This document shows, in pieces, positions 57,880 to 64,000 of a stretch of 64,000 nucleotides of DNA. A program made the position numbers and the translations under genes. The DNA lies in NCBI GenBank assembly GCA_038322235.1, contig JBBQFQ010000002.1:124001-188000 (forward strand). The letters are read 5' to 3'. The number at the start of each line of letters is the position of its first letter. Within the stretch, counting starts at the first letter, position 1. This DNA comes from SZAS-18 sp038322235 (GTDB lineage: Bacteria > Verrucomicrobiota > Verrucomicrobiia > Chthoniobacterales > SZAS-18). The notes below the pieces were generated by a model. It was not told where the DNA came from. It worked only from the letters and a program-made list of their open reading frames with translations, and ran no database searches.

Positions 57880-59355
57880 TCACTCCCGGGGGCTCGCGCC
57901 TTCATCCGGCAGGCGTTCGATCTTGATCAGATTGGTCGTGCCGCTGGTGTGATAGGGCGTGCCGGCGATGATCGTGATCAGATCCCCCGCATCGAGCTTC
58001 AGGTCGGTCTTCGCGTGGTGGCAAGCAAGCTCGACCATGTGGGCCGTGCCGCGGATGCCTTCGACGAGCGCACTTTCGACACCCCAGCTCAGGGCGAGGC
58101 GCCGACGGATCGCGGGTTGCGAACAGAGCGCGAGGATCGGATTTGGCGGGCGGTGGCAGGCGACGCGTCGAGGGGAGCCGCCCGACATCGTATAAGCGAG
58201 AATCGCACTCGTTTGCAGGGATTCCGACATCAACGTCGCGGCGTGCGCGACCACATCCTCGAGCGTTCCGGACAACGCGGAACTCGGCGGCGGCGGCACC
58301 TCACCGTTCATCCAGGCCTGCTCCGCCCGATGAGCGATGGCCGACATCGTCGCGATGGTTTCGACGGGATATTTGCCGATCGCGGACTCGCCCGAAAGCA
58401 TCACCGCGTCCGTCCCGTCAAAAATCGCGTTCGCGACATCCGCCGCCTCGGCGCGGGTCGGCTTGGGCGAGGTCGTCATGGATTCCAGCATCTGCGTCGC
58501 AGTGATGACTGGTCGGGCGCGCACCCGGCACGCGGCGATGATGCGCTTCTGGGCGATCGGCACATCTTGGGCGGTCAGCTCCAAGGCGAGGTCGCCCCGC
58601 GCGACCATCACGCCGTAGGATTCGGTGGCGATGGCATCGATGTCGTCGAGCGCCGCCTTCGTCTCGATTTTCGAGATGACCGGAATGTCGGCGTTCATCT
58701 CGCGGAGCCGATCGTTCAGCAGGCGCACGTCCGCGGCGCACTGCACGAACGAGAGGGCGAGGAAATCGAAACCGTGCGCGACGGCGAACTCCACATCGGC
58801 GTAATCCTTCTCTGTCAAAGCAGGCAGACTGACGCGCTGCCCCGGAAGGTTGATGCCGCGACGACTCGAGAGGATGCCGCCGCGCGCGATGAGGCAGTGA
58901 ATCTCGCCGTTGGCGGTGACGCTCTCGACGGTCAGGATGAGATTGCCGTCATCGAGCAATACCCGGCCTCCGAGCTGCACGTCCTTCGCCAGCCCAGCGA
59001 ACGAGACGCTGATCCGGTCAGGCGTGCCGACGAGCGTGTCCGGAGTCAGGACGATCGAGCCGCCGGTCGGAAGTTCGATCTTCCCGTCGGTCATGTCGCC
59101 CACACGAATGCGCGGCCCGCGCAGGTCCCCGAGGATGGCGATCGGTTCCCCCAGCGCTTCGGCGGCCGCTCGCACGCGCCCGATGGTGGCGAGCGTCGCC
59201 TCCGGCTTCGCGTGGGAGAAATTCACCCGAACGACGTCCAGACCGGCGCGGATCATGTCCCGCAGCGTCTGTTCGTTGTCCGAGGCTGGGCCGAGCGTGG
59301 CGACGATCTTGGTTCGCTTCGGCGGGTGGTTCGTCGAGACTTGGTGGGAGAGCAT
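57880..59355 (-). CDS. pyk: Pyruvate kinase
   Basis: A 491-residue enzyme with the PYK landmarks: RTKIVATLGPASDNEQTL at the start, VRVNFSHAKPEAT, the metal and catalytic region VISKIETKAALDDIDAI, MVARGDLALEL, and PVITATQMLESMTTSPKPTR in two halves of the barrel. The C-terminal domain (TSAILAYTMSGGSPRRVA) contains the fructose-bisphosphate or effector site region. It converts phosphoenolpyruvate and ADP to pyruvate and ATP. Monocistronic by its surroundings. Confidence 0.96.
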   Translation of the reverse strand: MLSHQVSTNHPPKRTKIVATLGPASDNEQTLRDMIRAGLDVVRVNFSHAKPEATLATIGRVRAAAEALGEPIAILGDLRGPRIRVGDMTDGKIELPTGGSIVLTPDTLVGTPDRISVSFAGLAKDVQLGGRVLLDDGNLILTVESVTANGEIHCLIARGGILSSRRGINLPGQRVSLPALTEKDYADVEFAVAHGFDFLALSFVQCAADVRLLNDRLREMNADIPVISKIETKAALDDIDAIATESYGVMVARGDLALELTAQDVPIAQKRIIAACRVRARPVITATQMLESMTTSPKPTRAEAADVANAIFDGTDAVMLSGESAIGKYPVETIATMSAIAHRAEQAWMNGEVPPPPSSALSGTLEDVVAHAATLMSESLQTSAILAYTMSGGSPRRVACHRPPNPILALCSQPAIRRRLALSWGVESALVEGIRGTAHMVELACHHAKTDLKLDAGDLITIIAGTPYHTSGTTNLIKIERLPDEGASPRE

Positions 59356-60074
59356 GTGGTCAGGATTTCAGATTTCAGATCAGACGCTGCGGGATCCGGG
59401 ACGCAAAGGAGACTTTGGGATCGGAGTGCGAATGCGGCGGCGGCAGGAAGGACGCGAAGATTGCGGGAATTCGCAGCGCAGGGCGATAGAAATCGATCTC
59501 CGCTCCGAGGTGATGGCGGGAAAGTCACAATGCCGGGGAGAGCGCCCGCCGAGGTGCACGCAACGCCAACGGCACCGGGATCTCCGGCTCCATGAGCCAT
59601 GAGTCGCTTCACGCGCTCGTCCGCCTGCGTTGCCCGAGCGTCTCCGCTGCGGAAGGCCGACTCGCCGTCCGGGCACCTCCGCGGCGAGTGAAGAACCTCA
59701 GAGCTCATCTGAAATCAAGCCGACCTCATCTGGGATTAAGCTGACATCATCTGAAGCCAAGCCGACGTCATCTGGGATCAGGTCACCTGTAAAAATTCTG
59801 GTTGGTAGCCGGTTAAGACGCGTCGTCGCCGCAAACCTACGACTTTCCGACACGCTTGGCGTAGAGGCAGCCCGCGGAGCGCGTGGCGCCGGCGCAGGGA
59901 TCGAGCCGATCTCATCACACCGTTCTCAAATCTCCATTCTCAACCCCTACCCAGCCCCGCGGCCCTTGTGTTCGACCGGAGGCCATGGTATGCCGCCGTC
60001 CGACCGGAGGTGCCCGTGTCGGTTTCTCTGCGAACGTCGCGAGAGCGACGGTGAAAATCCGTCTTCAATACCTC
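59356..60074. other. Gene-poor stretch between pyk and the HNH gene
   Basis: These 720 bases contain no frame I believe. They carry an ATTTCAGATTTCAGATC doublet just upstream of pyk (about 59365-59381), a 21-bp tandem repeat (59704-59787), and a weak tRNA-like end on the minus strand (about 59884-59935). The plus-strand open frames here run as shadows into the HNH gene. Promoters for pyk and for the HNH gene must lie here but I cannot point to them. Confidence 0.6.
59704..59787 (+). repeat. Four-copy 21-bp tandem repeat
   Basis: Consecutive 21-base units, (C/A/G)TCATCTGRRRTYAAGCYGAC in consensus, at 59704, 59725, 59746 and 59767, the fourth diverging at its end. Copies 1/3 (CATCTGAA) and 2/4 (CATCTGGG) alternate, implying a 42-bp duplication of a 21-bp pair. 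Read as plus-strand protein it would be SSEIKPT-type heptads, but the frame is not a gene. Confidence 0.8.
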
Positions 60075-60725
60075 ATGGAGAAAGCGCATCTGCCCACGGC
60101 CGAGAATTCTCAAGCCCACAATCACGCCGCCATCCACGGCATCCTCGACCGCCCGGTCGTGCTGGTGCTGAATCGGAACTGGCAGGCGGTCAACATCCGC
60201 ACGCCCGCCGAGGCGTTCTGCCAGATGGCCGCCGGCAATTCGACCGGCCTCGACATTGAACCCGAGCAGGGCATGCGCCCCGTGAAATGGGACGAATGGC
60301 TCGAACTCCCGGTCCGCGACTGGGACGCCGCGATCGGCACGCCGCGCGGGCTCATCCGTGTCCCCACCGTCCTCGTCCTCGCCCGCTACGACAAGATTCC
60401 GCGCAAGCGCCCGAAACTCAGCTCGCGCTCGATCCGCGAACGCGATGGCAACCGCTGCCAGTACACGGGCCGGGTACTCGCGCCCGGAGAGGGCAGCATC
60501 GATCACGTTCTCCCGCGCTCACGCGGGGGCGACACCACGTGGGAGAACTGCGTCTGGAGCGCCAAGCAGGTGAACGGCCGCAAGGGTGACCGATTGCCCC
60601 AGGAAATCGGTCTCACGCTCCTGACGACGCCCAAACCTCCGCCCGAGCTCCCGGTCACCTTCGCGCTGCGGAACGCCCACGGCATTCGTGATTGGGAGCT
60701 CTTCCTCCCGCACGCCCGACGCTGA
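60075..60725 (+). CDS. HNH endonuclease family protein
   Basis: From ATG 60075 the 216-residue protein has RPVVLVLNRNWQAVNIRTP at the N-terminus and the HNH region at about residues 115-178: RDGNRCQYTGR, SIDHVLPRSRGG, NCVWSAKQVNGRKGDRLP. The D-H pair, the Asn and the later N-x3-K fit the HNH core, but the first Cys pair of zinc-bound HNH proteins is incomplete (a single CQYTG). This is the common housekeeping HNH type found next to unrelated genes in PVC and cyanobacteria. Target unknown. It overlaps nothing; the SAM hydrolase gene starts four bases after its stop. Confidence 0.85.
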   Translation: MEKAHLPTAENSQAHNHAAIHGILDRPVVLVLNRNWQAVNIRTPAEAFCQMAAGNSTGLDIEPEQGMRPVKWDEWLELPVRDWDAAIGTPRGLIRVPTVLVLARYDKIPRKRPKLSSRSIRERDGNRCQYTGRVLAPGEGSIDHVLPRSRGGDTTWENCVWSAKQVNGRKGDRLPQEIGLTLLTTPKPPPELPVTFALRNAHGIRDWELFLPHARR

Positions 60726-60729
60726 GATC

Positions 60730-61671
60730 ATGCGAGCCCCGGGGATGCGAGAGAGGTTGATCGCGATTGCCGGCGCGCTCGGACTGGCCGCCGCGTCACT
60801 TTCGGGCGCGCCGGCCGCGGCGCTGGTCTTTCTGAGCGATTTTGGCGTCAAGGATGGTGCCGTTTCCGCGATGAAAGGCGTTGCTCACGGCGTCAGTCCA
60901 CGCGTCCCGCTTTTCGATGTCACCCACGAGATCCCACCTTACGACATCTGGCAGGGCGCCTACCGCCTGGCGCAGGCCGCGCCCTACTGGCCGGTCGGAA
61001 CGGTCTTCGTCACGGTAGTGGATCCCGGCGTGGGCACGGACCGCACGGCGGTCGTGGTCCGCACGAAGACCGGGCACTATTTCGTCGGCCCGGACAACGG
61101 CCTCTATACGTTCATCGCCGAGCGCATGGGGATCGACCGCGTGCGAAAGATCGATGAAACGCGGAACCGGCTGAAGGGCTCGGCCGCCAGCTATACCTTC
61201 CATGGACGCGATGTTTTTGCGTACGCGGGGGCGCGCCTCGCCGGCGGGATCATCGCCTTCGCGGGTGTGGGGCCGGAGATCGCCCGGGAGGTGAAGCGGA
61301 TCCCGCACGAAAAGCCGCGAGCGGAAGGCGACGGCTCGCTCATCGGTGGCGTGCCGATTCTCGACATCCAGTACGGGAATGTCTGGAGCGACATCCCCCC
61401 AGCGCTTTTTAAAACGTTGAACCCCAAACCCGGGGATCACTTCCGCGTCGAAATCCGGCACGGCGAGAAGCCCGTCTTCGACGGAGTGCTGCCCTACGCG
61501 AAGAGCTTCGGTGACGTTCCAGAAGGAAAGCCGCTCCTGTTCCTAAACAGCCTCCTCGAAGTCTCCGTCGCGCTGAACCTGGGAAACTTCGCCGAGACGC
61601 ACAAGATCGTCGGCGGGCCCGAGTGGTCGATGCGAGTGAGTCGGGCGGGGGGAAGCGGAGGTAATCAGTAA
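60730..61671 (+). CDS. S-adenosylmethionine hydrolase family protein (DUF62) with signal peptide
   Basis: From ATG 60730 a 313-residue protein: signal peptide of about 27 residues (LIAIAGALGLAAASLSGAPA), then FLSDFGVKDGAVSAMKGV, DVTHEIPPYDIWQGAYRLAQ, VTVVDPGVGTDRTAVVVRT and FVGPDNGLYTFIAE, the conserved DUF62 blocks of SAM hydroxide adenosyltransferases, which split SAM to adenosine and methionine. Family members are normally cytosolic; export is unusual. Four bases separate it from the HNH stop. Its final two codons and stop lie in a dispersed repeat at 61661-61748. Confidence 0.9.
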   Translation: MRAPGMRERLIAIAGALGLAAASLSGAPAAALVFLSDFGVKDGAVSAMKGVAHGVSPRVPLFDVTHEIPPYDIWQGAYRLAQAAPYWPVGTVFVTVVDPGVGTDRTAVVVRTKTGHYFVGPDNGLYTFIAERMGIDRVRKIDETRNRLKGSAASYTFHGRDVFAYAGARLAGGIIAFAGVGPEIAREVKRIPHEKPRAEGDGSLIGGVPILDIQYGNVWSDIPPALFKTLNPKPGDHFRVEIRHGEKPVFDGVLPYAKSFGDVPEGKPLLFLNSLLEVSVALNLGNFAETHKIVGGPEWSMRVSRAGGSGGNQ

Positions 61672-61748
61672 TCGGCAATCAGTCATCAGTAATCGGAGCC
61701 GAGCGGAGACGGTATCAGCGAGGTCGCCAGACAAGCTTCGCCCTTGTC
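61661..61748. repeat. Inverted copy of the dispersed intergenic repeat
   Basis: Reverse-complemented, this block reads CAAGGGCGAAGCTTGTCTGG, then CGACCTCGCT, CTCCGCTCGGCTCCGATTACT and repeated GATTACTGAT units, closely matching 54728-54800. It overlaps the stop codon of the SAM hydrolase gene, so the last residues of that protein are repeat-derived. Confidence 0.75.
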
Positions 61749-61788
61749 GTCTGCCCCCGGCCGATCGGGGGTCCGAGGTGCTTTCCTT

Positions 61789-61826
61789 CGAAGTTCAGCG
61801 TTCAAAGTTCGAAGTTCGACGTTCGC
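61789..61826. repeat. GTTCGAAGTTCGACGTTC-type short repeat
   Basis: A run of overlapping GTTCRAAGTTC / GTTCGACGTTC units. The same words occur at the hisB stop (about 20748-20764). It lies in the leader region of the acyltransferase gene. Confidence 0.6.
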
Positions 61827-61890
61827 TCCCCTCTCATCCGTTCTTGCCCGCGAGCGTGATCTCGGGACATTGCGCGCCCGCTCCGCCGCC

Positions 61891-62541
61891 ATGACCGCCC
61901 CGCTCCGAGAGATTCCCGTACCGATGGGAATGAACGTGGCCCATTGGGTCACGCTCTCCCTCGCGCGGGTGCTGGCAAAGAGCGCGCTGGAGTGGGATTG
62001 CCAGGGCAGCGAAAACATTCCCCTCACCGGCGGAATCATTCTCGCGATGAACCACCAAAGCTTCATCGACCCCCCGCTCATGGCGCTCGCCTCCCCCCGC
62101 CAGGACATGGCGTATCTCGCGAAAAAGGAAATCATGGATTGGCCGCTGATCGGCCGCCTCTTCCCCCTCCTGCACGTCATTCCCGTTGATCAGGCCAATG
62201 CTGACCGGGTAGCGCTCCGACATATCATCAACATCGTCCGCAGCGGGCATATGACGATCATCTTCCCGGAAGGCGGCCGGACGCCCGATGGCGAGTTTCA
62301 GCCCGCCCAGCCAGGGATAGGTCTGGCCGTCGCGAAGACGCTTTGCCCGGTCGTGCCTATGCGGATCTGGGGCGCGTACGAAGTCTGGCCGATGGGCGGT
62401 CGCATCCGAATGCACAAGGTCTCGGTGCGCGTGGGGAAACCGCTCGTGTTCCAGCCGGAGGATTTCCCTCAGGGCGATCGCTCGGCGTACCAGCGCTGCG
62501 CCGACCGCGTGCTCGACACGATCAAGAGCATCCCGCTCTGA
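61891..62541 (+). CDS. plsC: 1-acyl-sn-glycerol-3-phosphate acyltransferase (PlsC family)
   Basis: I use ATG 61891; the frame extends upstream into repeat sequence. The 216-residue protein has the acyltransferase motifs in order: NHQSFIDPP (HX4D: His and Asp present), the hydrophobic AKKEIMDWPLIGRLF, and FPEGGRTPDGEF (EGTR-equivalent EGGR). A short hydrophobic N-terminal segment may anchor it. It acylates lysophosphatidate to phosphatidate in the membrane. No other lipid gene is adjacent. Confidence 0.88.
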   Translation: MTAPLREIPVPMGMNVAHWVTLSLARVLAKSALEWDCQGSENIPLTGGIILAMNHQSFIDPPLMALASPRQDMAYLAKKEIMDWPLIGRLFPLLHVIPVDQANADRVALRHIINIVRSGHMTIIFPEGGRTPDGEFQPAQPGIGLAVAKTLCPVVPMRIWGAYEVWPMGGRIRMHKVSVRVGKPLVFQPEDFPQGDRSAYQRCADRVLDTIKSIPL

Positions 62542-62687
62542 GCTGAAGCGATTTAGCGGGGGAAATCCCGAACCGACGGATTTCTCTTCGGATCCGCAAG
62601 CTCGGCGGCGCGGTGCATGCGCCCGATTCGGCTCGGATTCCGCTCGCCTCCGCGCCGCCCGCACCGGACAATGGCCTTTCCATCGTC

Positions 62688-63758
62688 ATGAAACTCCTCT
62701 CCGGTTCCCTCGTGGCCGTCTCCGCGCTCCTGCTCACAGCTCCCGTCCCAGCCGCGCCACCAGATCAGGCGCAGCTCTCGGCCGCGGAAATCACGACCGA
62801 GGAGTTCATGATCCCCTCCGCGGACGCCGGCATTCAGCTCTACGTGCGGAACAAGCATCCGAAAGGCCTCACGAAGTTCTCGGCGGAGCGCACGCTCCTC
62901 TACGTTCACGGCTCGACCTATCCGTCGGAAACCGCCTTCGATCTGCCCCTCGACGATCTGTCGTGGATGGACTTCATCGCCCGGCACGGTTGGGACGTTT
63001 ACCTCGTGGATGTGCGCGGCTACGGCCGCTCCACCCGTCCGCCCGAGATGGACGAGCCGGCGGACAAGAATCCGCCGATCGTCCGCACAACGACGGCCGT
63101 GAAGGATGTCGGAAGCGCCGTGGATTTCATTCTCCAGCGAAGGAAAACGGAGCAACTCTGCCTGCTGGGCTGGTCGTGGGGCACGACGATGATGGGGTGG
63201 TACGCCGCCAGCCATCCGGCCAGGGTGCACAAGCTCGTCGTGTACGCGCCGCAGTGGCTGCGGGATGCACCGACGTTGATCGGCGGCGATGGGCCTCTCG
63301 GCGCCTACCGGACGGCGAGCCGGGACGCCGCTCGGGGCCGATGGCTGACGGGGGTGGCCGAGGATAAAAAAGCGGATCTCATTCCCGCGGGCTGGTTCGA
63401 AAAATGGGCCGACGCCACCTTCGCCACCGATCCGGTGGGAGCGATGCAGACCCCACCCGTCCTGCGGGCTCCGAACGGCACCATTGCCGACACGCGCGAA
63501 TTTTGGTCCCAAGGGAAGCCCGTGTTCGATCCCCGCCAGATCAAGTGTCCGGTGCTGCTCATCCACGCCGAATGGGATGCCGACAATCCCGCCGCGCTGG
63601 CCCGGGCGTATTTCGCCAAGCTGACCGGGGCGCCTTACCGCCGATTCGTGGAAATCGGCGAAGGCACGCACACGGTTCTCCTGGAGAAAAACCGGCTGCA
63701 ACTCTTTCGCGAGACGCAGCTTTTTCTGGACGAGCCCTGGCCGGCGAAGGGGCGTTAG
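62688..63758 (+). CDS. Secreted alpha/beta-hydrolase
   Basis: ATG 62688 opens a 356-residue protein with signal peptide (MKLLSGSLVAVSALLLTAPV) and an alpha/beta-hydrolase fold: LLYVHGSTYPSETAFDL for the oxyanion region, YLVDVRGYGRS, the nucleophile elbow CLLGWSWGTTMMGWY (GxSxG, Ser), the acid near LLIHAEWDADNP and the His in EIGEGTHTVLLEKN. Substrate unknown; broad esterase/lipase-like. An in-frame start at 62613 would place 25 unlikely residues before the signal. Confidence 0.85.
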   Translation: MKLLSGSLVAVSALLLTAPVPAAPPDQAQLSAAEITTEEFMIPSADAGIQLYVRNKHPKGLTKFSAERTLLYVHGSTYPSETAFDLPLDDLSWMDFIARHGWDVYLVDVRGYGRSTRPPEMDEPADKNPPIVRTTTAVKDVGSAVDFILQRRKTEQLCLLGWSWGTTMMGWYAASHPARVHKLVVYAPQWLRDAPTLIGGDGPLGAYRTASRDAARGRWLTGVAEDKKADLIPAGWFEKWADATFATDPVGAMQTPPVLRAPNGTIADTREFWSQGKPVFDPRQIKCPVLLIHAEWDADNPAALARAYFAKLTGAPYRRFVEIGEGTHTVLLEKNRLQLFRETQLFLDEPWPAKGR

Positions 63759-63872
63759 GAATCTGCGCCGCTGGCGCCCCACAGCTTGGCGTCGTTGTCG
63801 CCTTTTCCGCACACTGGACAGGGTGGAAGCAACTTGCGTATCCTCGCGGAAAGGAGATTCTCACGCGCGGCA

Positions 63873-64000
63873 ATGAAGCGGGAAAACCAACACCAGAATC
63901 GCCTGCGTCGCATCGCTGCGACTGGGGCCTTTTTTCTGACTTTTGGTGCGCTTCCGGCGGCCCCAACCCAGCTGTACAGCCACGGCGATCCATCTGCCGA
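63873..64000 (+). CDS. Start of an exported protein, cut by the window edge
   Basis: An AAAGGAG ribosome-binding site at 63850-63856 lies rather far (16 bases) before ATG 63873. The visible 42 residues have a basic start, a hydrophobic stretch (IAATGAFFLTFGALPAA) and then PTQLYSHGDPSA. This N-terminus resembles secreted Verrucomicrobia/Planctomycetes proteins whose next motif is a GDP-xAEEQ...INRAR (CAP-like) region, but the diagnostic part is beyond the window. Confidence 0.55.
   Translation, partial: MKRENQHQNRLRRIAATGAFFLTFGALPAAPTQLYSHGDPSA

Noticed and set aside
57676..59595. A 639-codon plus-strand frame opposite pyk
   Set aside because: It is antisense to well-conserved pyruvate kinase and has no recognisable domain.
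59630..60259. A plus-strand frame containing heptads SSEIKPT / SSGIKLT
   Set aside because: The heptads are simply the 21-bp DNA repeat; the frame overlaps the HNH gene in another frame and has no domain or start signal.

Overview
The window is GC-rich, densely coded chromosomal DNA from a Gram-negative bacterium, most probably a member of the Verrucomicrobiota (an inference from gene content, not from a marker gene). The pointers are four secreted proteins ending in PEP-CTERM sorting tails, one GspG-like pseudopilin, a two-repeat secreted protein of a type common in this phylum, a REP-associated Y1 transposase with its palindromes, a giant secreted multi-domain amylase with thrombospondin type 3 repeats, an hldD gene (LPS heptose, so an outer membrane) and a three-gene sdhCAB operon with a single cytochrome b subunit.

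Layout. 0-2.6 kb: end of an unknown gene, a family 2 glycosyltransferase, a GAF-domain protein, and the remains of an AbiEii-type nucleotidyltransferase gene pair, one piece of which also lies on the other side of the GAF gene. 2.6-11.5 kb: one secreted polypeptide of about 2,900 residues joining a GH13 alpha-amylase domain, a TSP3 calcium-binding stretch and a GH57-like domain. 11.5-12.8 kb: transposase, REP palindromes, a decayed second transposase end and a 20-bp-phased hairpin array. 12.8-17.9 kb: three PEP-CTERM proteins, a pseudopilin and a membrane-anchored TPR protein. 18-25 kb: MFS transporter, hisB-hisH-hisA, Uma2 nuclease, U32 peptidase. 24.6-28.1 kb: xerD-lpd-recO-lipoprotein run.

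28.1-38.9 kb is a complete chemosensory operon read on the minus strand: PATAN response regulator, receiver, CheW, a LivJ-like periplasmic binding protein whose start overlaps the cheW stop, a large MCP, a CheA hybrid with two Hpt-like domains and a C-terminal receiver, and a small DUF4388 protein. It resembles Pil/Chp and cyanobacterial Pix/Hmp twitching systems. 39-42.6 kb is a moxR-DUF58-DUF4381-batA operon. 42.7-53.1 kb is mostly housekeeping: tatC, sdhCAB, prfA, rpmE, lysS, hldD. 53.3-57.5 kb holds a small unknown gene, an amino-acid-type binding protein, a MalG-type permease with no partners beside it, and a two-gene secreted-protein operon. 57.9-64 kb: pyruvate kinase, a gene-poor stretch with repeats, HNH endonuclease, exported SAM hydrolase, PlsC acyltransferase, alpha/beta hydrolase and the start of another exported protein.

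No rRNA, intact tRNA, CRISPR array or prophage was seen. Several intergenic spaces carry short repeat families (REP palindromes, a 20-bp hairpin array, a GATTACTGATT-bearing element in two orientations, a 21-bp tandem repeat). The candidates for unusual biology are the binding-protein-coupled chemosensory operon, the double-glycosidase polypeptide and the hairpin array.
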